A stretch of DNA of 64,000 bases from Rhodohalobacter barkolensis (GCF_002834295.1 NZ_PISP01000001.1:1054001-1118000); one strand, 5' to 3'. Counted from the stretch's first letter, positions 7,961 through 17,549 are shown. Numbers and translations: made by a program. Notes: generated by a model not told the origin, from the letters alone.

Positions 7961-8431
7961 TTAAACTTTTCTAAGCTTGACGAAATCGAATTCCTTATGC
8001 TCTTCTCTCCAATACTCTTCCCACTCTGACCCGATTTTGTTTCTGTATTCAGGAAAGAAAGTATCCCCCTCAAATTCCGCTTTAATTTCGGTGATTATTA
8101 ATTCATCAGCTCTATTAATCGTCTGTTTATAAACTTCCCCACCGCCTATTATAAATACTTTTTCATGCCCCTTTAAATAATCCAGTGCTTTTTCAATAGA
8201 GGTAAAAGTCTTGACGTGATCGTAAGTCTTGGATCTGGACAAAACGATGTTTTCTCTTCCGGGGAGAGGCTTTTCGTTGAGTTCTTCAAATACAATTCGG
8301 CCCATAATAATAGGAGAACCCATCGTTTCTCTTTTGAAGAACTTAAGATCTTCACTGTAATGCCATGGCAACTCATTATTATTGCCAATTACCAAGTTCG
8401 GATCATGAGCTGCTATTAGAATCAATTTCAT
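7961..8431 (-). CDS. folA: Dihydrofolate reductase
   Basis: A 156-residue DHFR of normal length. It reduces dihydrofolate to tetrahydrofolate with NADPH, regenerating the cofactor oxidised by thymidylate synthase. Family marks are the N-terminal IAAHDPNLVIGNNNELPWH loop with the LPW motif, the SPIIMGR NADPH-binding segment, NIVLSRS, and VFIIGGGEVYK for the dinucleotide phosphate. The ATG (8429-8431) overlaps the end of thyA by 4 nt, so thyA-folA form a coupled operon, a common bacterial pairing. Confidence 0.95.
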   Translation of the reverse strand: MKLILIAAHDPNLVIGNNNELPWHYSEDLKFFKRETMGSPIIMGRIVFEELNEKPLPGRENIVLSRSKTYDHVKTFTSIEKALDYLKGHEKVFIIGGGEVYKQTINRADELIITEIKAEFEGDTFFPEYRNKIGSEWEEYWREEHKEFDFVKLRKV

Positions 8432-9276
8432 ACGGCAACTGGGAATTTAATAGCCGGATCCGGATCGTAACCTTCCAGGGTGAAATCTTCATACTGCAGT
8501 TCATCAATTGGTTTATTGGCAATCGTCAGTGTGGGTAACTTTCTGGGCTCTCTTTTAAGTTGCTCCTGAAGACCTTCAATATGATTTTCATAGATATGAG
8601 CGTCAACAATTGTATGTGCAAATTCTCCGGGTTTCAATCCAACTTCTTTTGCAATAGCCATCGTTAATGCCGAGTAACAGGCAAGATTGAATGGGATTCC
8701 AAGTGCAATATCACCGGATCGCTGAGTGAGATGGCAATTAAGCTTTCCATCACTTACGTTAAAAATATACATAATATGACAAGGTGGAAGTCGCATCTCA
8801 TCCAACAGACCCGGGTGCCATGTAGATACCACAATTCTTCGGCTATTTGGATTGTTTTTCAACATATCAATAGCACGCTGAACCTGATCAAATTCATCAT
8901 AGACCCAATCTTTGTCTCGAGACTCCCCTAGTTTTGGATAAGATGAACCATCACTCGCTTTCAAAAAAGGAAATCGTCTCCAAAGAACCGGGTAGATTGG
9001 CCCTACATAACCATCATCATCGGCCCAGGCATCCCAGATATGAACATCTTTTTCATCTCTCAGCCACCGTACATGATCATCCCCCCTCAGGTACCAAAGA
9101 AGTTCCATGATGACAGATTTAAAATATACTTTTTTAGTTGTTAGAAGAGGAAAACCTTCTGCCAAATCTACCTTATAGAATTCAGCAAAATTGGAGAGCG
9201 TATCGGTTCCGGTTCTGTTCTCTTTACGAACACCGTTTTCCAAAACACGCTGGACGAGATCTAAATAAACTTGCAT
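8428..9276 (-). CDS. thyA: Thymidylate synthase (ThyA type)
   Basis: A 282-residue ThyA that methylates dUMP to dTMP using methylene-tetrahydrofolate. The catalytic cysteine lies in LPPCHIMYIF, the phosphate-binding arginines in RKENRTGTDT and NSRRIVVSTWHP, and the folate/dUMP residues in QRSGDIALGIPFNLACYS and DAHIYENH. It is roughly 18 residues longer than the E. coli enzyme, owing to an insert after GPIYPVLWRRFP, a region that varies between ThyA enzymes. It is upstream of and overlaps folA, its functional partner. The deoxynucleoside kinase at 17550-18188 provides a salvage route to the same pool. Confidence 0.95.
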   Translation of the reverse strand: MQVYLDLVQRVLENGVRKENRTGTDTLSNFAEFYKVDLAEGFPLLTTKKVYFKSVIMELLWYLRGDDHVRWLRDEKDVHIWDAWADDDGYVGPIYPVLWRRFPFLKASDGSSYPKLGESRDKDWVYDEFDQVQRAIDMLKNNPNSRRIVVSTWHPGLLDEMRLPPCHIMYIFNVSDGKLNCHLTQRSGDIALGIPFNLACYSALTMAIAKEVGLKPGEFAHTIVDAHIYENHIEGLQEQLKREPRKLPTLTIANKPIDELQYEDFTLEGYDPDPAIKFPVAV

Positions 9277-9291
9277 AGTTAATCAATCAAT

Positions 9292-10674
9292 TTAAAGTAC
9301 AACTCCTGTTAATAGTGCGACGGCGATACTGAAGTAGATCATAATTCCTGTCACATCCACCAAAGTAGCTACAAAGGGTGCGGAAGTAACAGCCGGATCA
9401 AGGCCTACTTTTGACATGATGAAAGGGAGCATGGATCCACTTAAATTTCCAAATAGTACAACTCCAATCAAACTCAGCCCCACCGTTAACGATTGAAGAA
9501 ACACAGCAATAGACATGGGTTCACCGCGAAATACCATCCATGTAGATATCACAACTGTTCCCATTATACCCAGAATTAATCCAAGCATAAAACCTGACAT
9601 GAGTTCCCTTTTTAGAACTCCCAGCCAATCGGAAAGCTTAATGTCGTCAGTAGATATAGCGCGAATAATCAGCGTGGCGGCCTGTGAGCCGGAGTTACCT
9701 CCACTGGAAATAATCATTGGAATAAAAAGTGCAAGAACAGCTGCCTTTGCAAGGGTGTCTTCAAAACCTGCCATAGCTGTTACGGTGAACATCTGTCCCA
9801 AAAAAAGCAGAATAAGCCACCCTATACGTTTTCTGACCATTTCAAGCATGTTGGTCTGAGAGTAGTAATCATCCAACGCACTCATACCGGCCATCAGCTG
9901 CATATCCTCAGTTGTCTCCTCTTCGGCAACATCCAAAACATCATCTACCGTAACAATTCCTACAAGGATACCATCAGAATCAACAACCGGAAGGGCAACC
10001 CGGTCGTATTTACTTAACATGCGTACGGCTTCTTCCTGATCATCAAAAGCACTTAAAGCTTCAAAAGAGTAATCCATGATATCCTCAATCTTGAGGTCAG
10101 GATCAGCAATTATTAGCTGATTTAAACGAAGATCATCGATCAGTTTTTCTTCTTCGTTTACAACATAAATAACGTTTACCGTTTCTGCATTACGGCCATA
10201 TTTTCGAATGTGGCTTAAGCTTCTATCGATTGACCAGTCCTTTTTAATTTTCACGTAGTTGGTGGTCATCAAACGTCCAACACTCTCAGGAGGATATCCC
10301 AATAGCCGTCTTATCAGAGCGATATTTTCTGAATCCATGGAGTTCAGAACACGCTGTGTTAATCCTCCGGGCAGTTCCTCCATCAGAGCAACTCTCTCAT
10401 CCGGCTCCAGGTTATTCATCACATCGCTCAACTGCTGCCGACTGAATACTTCCAGGAGTTCAACCCCTTTTCCGGAGCTTAGATAGGTAAATACATCCGC
10501 TGCTTTACTTTTTTTGAGAAGACGAAATATGACTACAGCAACTTCCGGTTCAAGATCTTCAAGAAGCTCAGCTACATCAACGGCCGGTACATCTTCAAGA
10601 GACTCTTTGATCGTGATCCACTCTTTTTTCCGGATCAGCTCATCAAATTCGGGTTTTAATAAATGTGCAATCAT
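9292..10674 (-). CDS. mgtE: Magnesium transporter MgtE
   Basis: A 460-residue MgtE-type Mg2+ channel. An acidic N-terminal alpha-superhelix (about 1-135, LLEDLEPEVAVVIFRLL...) is followed by a tandem CBS domain (about 135-260, ending VDDVLDVAEEE) and five hydrophobic segments forming the pore. The conserved pore-lining run is visible as MIISSGGNSGSQAATLIIRA. Cytosolic N and CBS domains sense Mg2+ and close the channel. It is transcribed leftward, 15 nt upstream of thyA, so it may be the first gene of an mgtE-thyA-folA unit, although functions are unrelated. Confidence 0.95.
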   Translation of the reverse strand: MIAHLLKPEFDELIRKKEWITIKESLEDVPAVDVAELLEDLEPEVAVVIFRLLKKSKAADVFTYLSSGKGVELLEVFSRQQLSDVMNNLEPDERVALMEELPGGLTQRVLNSMDSENIALIRRLLGYPPESVGRLMTTNYVKIKKDWSIDRSLSHIRKYGRNAETVNVIYVVNEEEKLIDDLRLNQLIIADPDLKIEDIMDYSFEALSAFDDQEEAVRMLSKYDRVALPVVDSDGILVGIVTVDDVLDVAEEETTEDMQLMAGMSALDDYYSQTNMLEMVRKRIGWLILLFLGQMFTVTAMAGFEDTLAKAAVLALFIPMIISSGGNSGSQAATLIIRAISTDDIKLSDWLGVLKRELMSGFMLGLILGIMGTVVISTWMVFRGEPMSIAVFLQSLTVGLSLIGVVLFGNLSGSMLPFIMSKVGLDPAVTSAPFVATLVDVTGIMIYFSIAVALLTGVVL

Positions 10675-10759
10675 ATCAGTACCGATTGTAAACAGGGATT
10701 ACTAACAAAAACGGTTCACAAAGATACTTCAAACACTCTGCAGAAGCTAACCGTTAAGG

Positions 10760-11524
10760 CTAATTTTTTGTAATACCTAACAACTCAATTGCTTTTTTTG
10801 CAGCCTGTTGTTCCGCCTTCTTTTTACTCTTTCCAACACCCTCTCCCAGTTTCTTATCATCAAAATAAACAGCCACTATAAATGTCTTATCGTGTCCCGG
10901 TCCCTCCTCCGATAAAACCTTGTAGGTTGGCAGCGAAGCACTTTCCGACTGGTAGTACTCCATCAATACACTTTTGAAGTTGTCAATCTTATTTTCAATT
11001 GTCTCGAAATCCAGGTAACGGTTTACATTGCTGAGAACAAAATTATAGGTGAACGAATAGCCTTTCGAAATATAAATTGCTGCAATAATAGACTCGTACA
11101 CATCTGCCATCACACTTTTAGAAAGTTCAATCCCCTGCCCTGTCGATCTCTCCCCAACTTCGAGCGCCTTATGGAGTTCAAGCTTCTCGGCAATGGTTGC
11201 GAGTGTATCTCCTTTTACAATTTTGGAGCGCAGTTTTGTTAAAAATCCTTCATTTTCGGTGGGATACTTCTCAAACAGAATTTCAGTCACAATCAGATCC
11301 AGAACGGCGTCTCCTAAAAACTCTAAGCGTTCGTAGGTTTCGTACGATTCGTACTGTTCATTGTCAACAATTGAACGATGTCTGATAGCCTGATTAAAAA
11401 CCGACTGATCTTTAATGGGAATAGAAAATCCAAGAGAGGCTTCAAGAGTTTGAAGACGAGCTAAAGGCTCAGATTGATTTATAGAAGTACCTTTTCTGAA
11501 CCACTCCTTTAGCCTGTCAATCAT
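10760..11524 (-). CDS. rnc: Ribonuclease III
   Basis: A 254-residue RNase III that cuts double-stranded RNA in rRNA precursors and mRNAs. The catalytic domain carries the signature YERLEFLGDAVLDLIVTEIL and the second acidic cluster MADVYESIIAAIYI. The C-terminal double-stranded RNA-binding domain ends KSKKKAEQQAAKKAIELL. It is the last gene of the long leftward pfkA-fab block, 3 nt after fabF. The association of rnc with acpP-fabF is widespread in bacteria. Confidence 0.95.
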   Translation of the reverse strand: MIDRLKEWFRKGTSINQSEPLARLQTLEASLGFSIPIKDQSVFNQAIRHRSIVDNEQYESYETYERLEFLGDAVLDLIVTEILFEKYPTENEGFLTKLRSKIVKGDTLATIAEKLELHKALEVGERSTGQGIELSKSVMADVYESIIAAIYISKGYSFTYNFVLSNVNRYLDFETIENKIDNFKSVLMEYYQSESASLPTYKVLSEEGPGHDKTFIVAVYFDDKKLGEGVGKSKKKAEQQAAKKAIELLGITKN

Positions 11525-11527
11525 AAA

Positions 11528-12772
11528 TTACTCTTCAAATTTCTTGAATACAAGAGTAGTATTGTGTCCTCCAAAACCAAATGCATTGTTCATTGCATAT
11601 TTCACATCGCGAACCTCCGCTTCGTTTGCAGTGTAATTCAAATCACACTCAGGGTCCGGAGTTTCCAGGTTAATGGTTGGAGGTACAGTTCCATGATAGA
11701 TGGAAAGAAGAGTTGCTAAAGATTCTGCAGCTCCGGCGGCACCCAACATGTGACCTGTCATCGATTTAGTAGAGTTTAAGTTGATCTTATAAGCATGATC
11801 CCCAAAAACTCGTTTAATCGAATTGGTTTCTGCGATATCTCCCAACGGAGTTGAGGTTCCGTGCATATTGATGTGATCAATATCTTCAGGTTTGATGCCG
11901 GCCATCTTCAATGCGTTTGTAAGCGCTAAATGGACACCATTTCCCTCAGGATCCGGTGCAGTGATATGATAAGCATCTGCAGAAAATCCGTATCCTACAA
12001 TTTCTCCATAAATTCTGGCACCTCTTTCGAGCGCCGAATCCAAAGATTCCAAAAACATCATTGATGCACCTTCAGACAGTACAAAACCATCTCGGCTTTT
12101 ATCGAAAGGACGAGATGCCCTTTCCGGTTCATCATTGCGGGTCGATAGAGCTTTCATGGATGAAAAACCGGCTATTCCGATCTCCCAAACAGGAGCTTCA
12201 GTTCCACCGCACAACGCCATTTCAGACTGCCCATGACGAATTGAGTCGTAGGCTAATCCTATGTTGTGGGATCCGGTAGCACAAGCCGATACAGCACAGA
12301 AATTTGCACCTCTAAAGCCGTATTTAATCGAAATCTGCCCGGCCGGCATATCAGGAATCAACATGGGAATAAAGAAAGGTGAAACCCCTCTGGGACCATG
12401 TTTATCGTGAGATATAGACTGATCGTAGAATGTTTTCATTCCGCCTATACCTGTACCAATCAATACAGCAACACGATCTTTATCAATTTTTTCAAGATCG
12501 ATTTTACTGTCTTTTATGGTTTCGTCTGCGGCAATCATACCATATTGAGTAACAGGATCTAATCTCCTGGCCTCTTTACGGTCGAAGTGATTGTTGGAAT
12601 CATAATCTTCGATTTGCCCTGCAAACTTTGTAGGATAATCGGAAGTATCGAAATGGGTAATTGGACGCACGCCACTTTTACCGGATACAAGACCGTTCCA
12701 GAAATCCGGAGCGGTCTTACCCAGTGGTGTAAACGCGCCTATGCCCGTGATAACGACTCTGCGTTCAGTCAT
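11528..12772 (-). CDS. fabF: Beta-ketoacyl-ACP synthase II
   Basis: A 414-residue KAS II condensing enzyme that extends acyl-ACP by two carbons from malonyl-ACP. The thiolase fold carries the Cys-His-His triad: C164 in VSACATGSHN, a histidine in NMHGTSTPLGD and one in STKSMTGHMLGAAG. The C-terminal NAFGFGGHN glycine loop is also present. FabF is the enzyme that adjusts unsaturated and long-chain acyl composition in many bacteria. It lies between acpP (33-nt gap) and rnc (3-nt gap). Confidence 0.97.
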   Translation of the reverse strand: MTERRVVITGIGAFTPLGKTAPDFWNGLVSGKSGVRPITHFDTSDYPTKFAGQIEDYDSNNHFDRKEARRLDPVTQYGMIAADETIKDSKIDLEKIDKDRVAVLIGTGIGGMKTFYDQSISHDKHGPRGVSPFFIPMLIPDMPAGQISIKYGFRGANFCAVSACATGSHNIGLAYDSIRHGQSEMALCGGTEAPVWEIGIAGFSSMKALSTRNDEPERASRPFDKSRDGFVLSEGASMMFLESLDSALERGARIYGEIVGYGFSADAYHITAPDPEGNGVHLALTNALKMAGIKPEDIDHINMHGTSTPLGDIAETNSIKRVFGDHAYKINLNSTKSMTGHMLGAAGAAESLATLLSIYHGTVPPTINLETPDPECDLNYTANEAEVRDVKYAMNNAFGFGGHNTTLVFKKFEE

Positions 12773-12805
12773 CGGCGGCTAATTAGGTTGTTAGTTTGCT
12801 TTAAA

Positions 12806-13042
12806 CTAAGACTTTTCTTGAATGTACTTAACGGCATCCCCTACAGTGGCGATGTTTTCAGCATCTTCGTCAGGAATACTCAGATCAAATTCTTTTTCGA
12901 ATTCCATAATCAGTTCTACAGTGTCCAGAGAATCTGCTCCAAGATCATTGGTGAAGTTTGCTTCCGCAACAACTTCTGATTCATCTACACCGAGTTTATC
13001 AACTATAATGGATTTTACTTTTGCTTCAACATCTTGTGACAT
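12806..13042 (-). CDS. acpP: Acyl carrier protein
   Basis: A 78-residue acidic four-helix protein with the phosphopantetheine attachment site S38 in [13 protein letters not shown]. It carries growing acyl chains between Fab enzymes and supplies PlsX, LpxA-type and other acyltransferases. It is preceded by a 122-nt gap from fabG, the widest gap inside the fab block, so an internal promoter or RNA processing site that raises acpP expression is plausible but not shown. Confidence 0.97.
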   Translation of the reverse strand: MSQDVEAKVKSIIVDKLGVDESEVVAEANFTNDLGADSLDTVELIMEFEKEFDLSIPDEDAENIATVGDAVKYIQEKS

Positions 13043-13164
13043 ATGAGTCCTATCGATTTGAATTATTGGTTTTTAAGTTAACTAAGTTTTTTTGACATGC
13101 AGAAAATACAACATCTCTGCATAAATAACACGAGTCAGAAAAGACTCCGTAAATTTATAAAAAA

Positions 13165-13908
13165 TTACATTGCCATACCGCCATCAACACGGAGAACTTC
13201 ACCGGTTATGTACGAACTGAGATCAGAAGCCAGAAATGCAACTACATTTGATACCTCTTCCGGATTCCCGGCACGTCCTAATGGAGTTTCCTGTTTAATC
13301 GACTCTAATACTTTTTCATCCAGATTCTCCGTCATTTCGGTCATGATATAACCGGGAGCGACAACATTGGCGCGAATATTACGACTTGCCAGCTCTTTGG
13401 CATACGATTTGGTAAATCCAATCAAACCGGCTTTTGAGGCGGCATAGTTACTTTGGCCTGCATTACCCGATATACCGACAACAGATCCGATATTAATGAT
13501 GGAACCACCGCGGGCACGCATCATCGGTTTAGCAGCAGCTTTGCTGTAATTAAATACACTTTTTAAGTTGGTATTGATAACAGCATCCCACTGTTCTTCA
13601 TTCATTCTTAGAATCAGGTTATCTTTGGTAATCCCTGCATTATTCACCAAAACATCCAGTGATCCCCACTCCTCTACAACTTTGGCGATTACCTCTTCTG
13701 CTTTACTGTAATCCGTTGCATCAGCTTGCAGTGCAATACCTTTAGAGCCGGATTTTTCAATTTCACTGACTACATCATTTGCAGCATCCGCCGATCGGGA
13801 ATAAGTGATTGCAATGTTTGCTCCTAATTTTGCAAATGTCAATGCAATGGCTTTTCCAATTCCACGGCTTCCGCCCGTTACAATACAATTTTTACCTTTT
13901 AAGTCCAT
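13165..13908 (-). CDS. fabG: 3-oxoacyl-ACP reductase
   Basis: A 247-residue short-chain dehydrogenase that reduces beta-ketoacyl-ACP with NADPH. It has the cofactor motif TGGSRGIGKA, the NNAG motif (VLVNNAGITKD), a catalytic serine in NIGSVVG and the YxxxK pair in SNYAASKAGLIGFTKS. The C-terminus SYITGEVLRVDGGMAM is typical of FabG. Its ATG overlaps the fabD stop by one base, so translation of fabD and fabG is coupled. Confidence 0.96.
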   Translation of the reverse strand: MDLKGKNCIVTGGSRGIGKAIALTFAKLGANIAITYSRSADAANDVVSEIEKSGSKGIALQADATDYSKAEEVIAKVVEEWGSLDVLVNNAGITKDNLILRMNEEQWDAVINTNLKSVFNYSKAAAKPMMRARGGSIINIGSVVGISGNAGQSNYAASKAGLIGFTKSYAKELASRNIRANVVAPGYIMTEMTENLDEKVLESIKQETPLGRAGNPEEVSNVVAFLASDLSSYITGEVLRVDGGMAM

Positions 13909-14792
13909 TATTCGTAGCCTTCTATTGTTACACTTTTCAACGTTCGTTTCACCAATCCTTGTAATACTTTTCCGGGACCAATTTCAATAAAATCAGTTGC
14001 TCCGGCATCCTGCATATTTATCAAGGTCTTTGTCCATTGAACAGGATTCGTAAGCTGCATGATCACATTTTCCCTCAAAACATCCGGATCAGTCGTTCCT
14101 TCTGCAGTATAATTACTATTAAGCGGAATATTGGCCGTAGAAAAATCGATCTCTTCAACCCTGTTTTTAAAAGATTTATATGCCGGTTCCATCAATGGAG
14201 AGTGGAACGCGCCACTGACCGGTAACAGCATAGCCATCCGGCACCCCTGATCTTTTGCGATTTCTACCGCTTTTTTTACAGCATCTACATCACCTGAGAT
14301 GACCAGTTGCCCCGGAGAGTTGTAGTTAGCAGTCACAACCGGCTTACCCACTTTCTCGGAAGCGTCTTCACAAATCTGATCCACTGCATCATCATCCATC
14401 CCAATAATTGCGGCCATTGTTCCCGGATGATGATTTCCTGCTTCCTGCATGAGTTTACCACGCAGTGAAACAAGTTTCAGAGCTGTTTCGAATGATAATA
14501 CTCCTGCTGCCACCAATGCACTAAACTCTCCTAAACTGTGGCCTGCAACCATATCCGGTTTGATATCCTGTTGCTCATAAAGTGCCACGGAATGAGTAAA
14601 TATTGCGGGTTGTGTGAATTTTGTTTGAGTTAATTTTTCTTTAGGGCCCTCAAACATAATCTTGGACAGATCATAACCCAGAATTTCATCAGCCTGATCT
14701 ATTCTCTTTTTGAATGCAGCATTCGAATCGTAATGATCCTTAGCCATTCCTACCTTTTGTGATCCTTGTCCCGGAAAAAGTATCGCTTTCAT
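13908..14792 (-). CDS. fabD: Malonyl-CoA:ACP transacylase
   Basis: Transfers malonyl from CoA to ACP. The start is placed at the ATG at 14790-14792, giving 294 residues beginning MKAILFPGQGSQ, the usual FabD N-terminus. The frame stays open to 14825, but those extra codons would overlap fabH by 34 nt and have no family counterpart. The catalytic serine S86 lies in AGHSLGEFSALVAAG, and the active-site histidine in LLPVSGAFHSPLM. The start overlaps the fabH stop by one base (TAATG), and its own stop overlaps fabG likewise. Confidence 0.95.
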   Translation of the reverse strand: MKAILFPGQGSQKVGMAKDHYDSNAAFKKRIDQADEILGYDLSKIMFEGPKEKLTQTKFTQPAIFTHSVALYEQQDIKPDMVAGHSLGEFSALVAAGVLSFETALKLVSLRGKLMQEAGNHHPGTMAAIIGMDDDAVDQICEDASEKVGKPVVTANYNSPGQLVISGDVDAVKKAVEIAKDQGCRMAMLLPVSGAFHSPLMEPAYKSFKNRVEEIDFSTANIPLNSNYTAEGTTDPDVLRENVIMQLTNPVQWTKTLINMQDAGATDFIEIGPGKVLQGLVKRTLKSVTIEGYE

Positions 14793-15781
14793 TACTTGCT
14801 CCATTTTAAATAGATGGCACCCCATGTCAAGCCCCCGCCAAATGCAGAAAGAATGATATTATCGCCCTTCTTCAGGCTATCTTTCCAGTCATCCAAACAG
14901 AGAGGTATTGTAGCAGCTGTGGTGTTGCCATATTTATTGATGTTTACCATCACCTTATCCTTACTGAGTCCCATTCTGCGAGCTGTGGCATCAATTATCC
15001 GCAGATTTGCCTGATGAGGAACCAGCCAAGCCACATCATCGGCATCCAGATTGTTTTTCTCCATTATCTCCAGAGAGACATCCGCCATGCCTTCTGTTGC
15101 TTTCTTAAAAACCGATCGGCCATCCTGGCGGATATAGTGCTGTTTATTTTTAACCGTCTCTTCCGATGCAGGATTTAAACTTCCCCCTGCCGGCTGATAA
15201 AGCATACAATTTTCATCACCTTCTGTATACTGTATAAAATCGACAATTCCATCATCCTGATCACTCTCTTCAAGCACAACTGCACCGGCAGCATCACCAA
15301 AGAGAATACAAGTGGAACGGTCGGTAAAATCTATGATCGAACTCATCTTGTCGGCACCGATTACCAGTGCTTTTTTAATACGACCGGATTCTATCATAGA
15401 TCCTGCTGTAGAAAGTGCAAAAAGAAAGCCGGAACATGCAGCCGACAGATCGAAAGCAAATGCTTTTTTAGCACCGATCCGTTTTTGAACAAGAGCTGCC
15501 GTTGCGGGAAAAAGATAATCCGGTGTGACGGTAGCTACAATTACAAGGTCAATCTCATCAGCTTTCACATTGGCATCCTTCAAAGCTTCTTCAGCAGCAT
15601 TGGTAGCCATAAAGGAAGTTGCTTTATCAGGGTCTTTTAAAATTCTTCGTTCCTCAATTCCGGTTCTGGACCTGATCCACTCATCGTTCGTTTCTACGTA
15701 TTTTTCCAGTTCTTCGTTGGTTAACACATATTCAGGAAGGTATTTACCCACACCTGTAATTTTTGCTCGCTTAAAAGCCAT
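14792..15781 (-). CDS. fabH: Beta-ketoacyl-ACP synthase III
   Basis: A 329-residue KAS III that starts fatty acid synthesis by condensing an acyl-CoA primer with malonyl-ACP. It carries C116 in LSAACSGFLFAL, a histidine in WLVPHQANLRI and an asparagine in INKYGNTTAATIPL, forming the Cys-His-Asn triad that separates FabH from FabF. In Bacteroidota and relatives FabH often accepts branched primers; that preference cannot be read here. It is between plsX (15-nt gap) and fabD (1-nt overlap). Confidence 0.96.
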   Translation of the reverse strand: MAFKRAKITGVGKYLPEYVLTNEELEKYVETNDEWIRSRTGIEERRILKDPDKATSFMATNAAEEALKDANVKADEIDLVIVATVTPDYLFPATAALVQKRIGAKKAFAFDLSAACSGFLFALSTAGSMIESGRIKKALVIGADKMSSIIDFTDRSTCILFGDAAGAVVLEESDQDDGIVDFIQYTEGDENCMLYQPAGGSLNPASEETVKNKQHYIRQDGRSVFKKATEGMADVSLEIMEKNNLDADDVAWLVPHQANLRIIDATARRMGLSKDKVMVNINKYGNTTAATIPLCLDDWKDSLKKGDNIILSAFGGGLTWGAIYLKWSK

Positions 15782-15796
15782 TAATTTTGGATAAGA

Positions 15797-16780
15797 TTAG
15801 TTTAGAGAAGCTACGATTTTGTCATTGAGCTTGTGAGTAACGCATTGAGCTGCGTTTAGAATCATATTTTTGATTGCCATAGGAGAACTTCCTCCATGAC
15901 CAACCAAACTTGTTCCGTTTACGCCCAAAAAGGGAACACCCCCAACATGCTCGTAGTTGAAAGTATTCAAACCTTTCGTAAGAATGGTATATAATTGCTT
16001 TTGCACTTCGGGAGCAACTTTCTCTTCTTCCATTGTCTTGGAAAGAAGTAATTTCAAAACACCCGGAATAGATTCACCGAATTTCAGAACTACATTTCCG
16101 GTAAATCCATCAGTAAGATAAATATCTGTTGCTCCGTATAAGATATCCTTACCCTCTATATTACCTTTAAATTCATCAAGTTCACTTAAAAGCTTATAGA
16201 CCTCCTTATGGCAATCTGTTCCCTTTTCAGGTTCTTCACCAATATTTAGAAGCCCAATAGTTGGATTGGATTTATTTAGAATCTCTGTCGAAAAAATTGA
16301 ACCCATCTTTGCAAACTGAAGATACATCTCAGGCTTCAAATCTAAATTAGCACCGGCGTCTATTAAAAGACTGATGCCTTTCAGGGTTGGATAGGTTGCA
16401 GAAATGGTAGGCCTGATCACACCCTCAAGTTTTCCGAGAATAAGTGTTGAGGCCGCCAACAGGGCACCCGTATTCCCGGCACTGACAAAAGCATCGCAAT
16501 CGCCATTTTTATGTGCCGAAATACCTATTGCTATTGAAGAAGAGCGCTTGCTCTTAACTGCAGCAGAAGGTGAATCTTGCATCCCTATAATTTCGGGTGC
16601 ATGCTGAATATGTAAACGATTCTGATCATACTCCAAACCTAACAATTCAGTTTGGATAAGATCTTCAGGACCTAAAAGTAGAATTTCAATTGAGTCGTCT
16701 ACTTTCAGGGCTTCAATTGCACCCAAAACAGGATTTTTAGGATAATGGTCTCCGCCTACAGCATCAACAGCAATCAGCAT
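15797..16780 (-). CDS. plsX: Phosphate acyltransferase PlsX
   Basis: A 327-residue PlsX that makes acyl-phosphate from acyl-ACP for the first step of phospholipid synthesis (PlsX/PlsY route). It opens with IAVDAVGGDHYPKNPV, contains FVSAGNTGALLAAS and ILYGATDIYLTDGFTGNV, and ends with the family segment PFLGVNGTSLVGHGGSS. The rpmF-plsX-fabH order is one of the most conserved bacterial gene strings and supports the assignment. Confidence 0.96.
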   Translation of the reverse strand: MLIAVDAVGGDHYPKNPVLGAIEALKVDDSIEILLLGPEDLIQTELLGLEYDQNRLHIQHAPEIIGMQDSPSAAVKSKRSSSIAIGISAHKNGDCDAFVSAGNTGALLAASTLILGKLEGVIRPTISATYPTLKGISLLIDAGANLDLKPEMYLQFAKMGSIFSTEILNKSNPTIGLLNIGEEPEKGTDCHKEVYKLLSELDEFKGNIEGKDILYGATDIYLTDGFTGNVVLKFGESIPGVLKLLLSKTMEEEKVAPEVQKQLYTILTKGLNTFNYEHVGGVPFLGVNGTSLVGHGGSSPMAIKNMILNAAQCVTHKLNDKIVASLN

Positions 16781-16795
16781 TTTTCAGTAGTTTAG

Positions 16796-16975
16796 TTATT
16801 TGGAAACATTCAGTACCTGACGGCCGCGATAATAGCCGCACTCCATGCAAACATGATGATACCGGTGCATTGCTCCGCAGTTTGTACATTCTGACAACGG
16901 TATTTCAGCTACTCTGTGGTGAGATCTTCTTTTATCTCTGCGGGTTTTGGATGTCTTTCGTTTAGGATGCGCCAT
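16796..16975 (-). CDS. rpmF: Ribosomal protein L32
   Basis: A 59-residue basic protein starting at the ATG at 16973-16975: MAHPKRKTSKTRRDKRRSHH, then a zinc ribbon with two CxxC pairs (C30-C33 and C43-C46), ending GRQVLNVSK before TAA (16796-16798). This is the zinc-containing (C+) form of large-subunit protein L32. It lies between the DUF177 gene (20-nt gap) and plsX (15-nt gap), its standard position. Because all four cysteines are kept, a Zur-controlled C- paralogue elsewhere is possible. Confidence 0.95.
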   Translation of the reverse strand: MAHPKRKTSKTRRDKRRSHHRVAEIPLSECTNCGAMHRYHHVCMECGYYRGRQVLNVSK

Positions 16976-16995
16976 TTTTACAGTTAATTATTGAT

Positions 16996-17508
16996 TTACT
17001 TTAATTTTTTCAATTTTTCCCATCTGGGATCAATCAGTTCCTCTTCATCAGGTTGAGGACCAAACGATTGAGTTTCAAATTTTTCCGGTTTTCCGTCAGA
17101 ATCTAACAAGTCAGGATGAATTTTACGAATTGGAAGATTCAGTAAAATGGTATCCCTCACCTCCTTATCAATATTTATCAACAGATCATCTGCCGGTATT
17201 TGCCGGATCGCCCCTTCCTCTGTTTCACTTTCTTCAACAGGATTCGGTTCGAATACTATGTGATAAGAACCCTCTGTTTTATATACAAACGGCTCTAAAG
17301 TACGATCACAAACCAGGTTTAAATCTGCAATTACACTGAATTTAACCTGAACGAAGTGATCTGTTTTATAAAAATTGATCTCAACGTTGGCCTTCTTCAG
17401 CGATACTTCATCATTAAAATCAAGTTCAGCATCCCCAAGAGCAACACTTTTGTTGCTTTCACCATCAGGTATTTCCTGGAGCCGAAATGTTAGTTTTGAT
17501 GTTTTCAC
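16996..17508 (-). CDS. DUF177/YceD-family protein
   Basis: A 170-residue protein of the DUF177 (YceD) family. It shows the typical core: FVQVKFSVIADLNLVCDRTLEPF, with a conserved cysteine, and a C-terminal NLPIRKIHPD...DPRWEKLKKLK. DUF177 genes almost always lie just before rpmF, as here. In plants and bacteria the family is linked to 23S rRNA accumulation, so a role in ribosome assembly is likely. The start appears to be GTG (17506-17508), with no better ATG nearby. Confidence 0.88.
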   Translation of the reverse strand: MKTSKLTFRLQEIPDGESNKSVALGDAELDFNDEVSLKKANVEINFYKTDHFVQVKFSVIADLNLVCDRTLEPFVYKTEGSYHIVFEPNPVEESETEEGAIRQIPADDLLINIDKEVRDTILLNLPIRKIHPDLLDSDGKPEKFETQSFGPQPDEEELIDPRWEKLKKLK

Positions 17509-17549
17509 GATAGCTTACAAAAATAAAAAGATATCTTTTGGAAAGCAAT

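Noticed and set aside
9515-9859. 114-codon rightward frame inside mgtE
   Set aside because: It is antisense to a complete, well-conserved magnesium transporter gene and shows no recognisable domain.
13132-13147. GAGTC/GACTC hairpin between fabG and acpP
   Set aside because: Only five pairs and no T-run; too weak to call a terminator or regulator, although the gap itself is noted.
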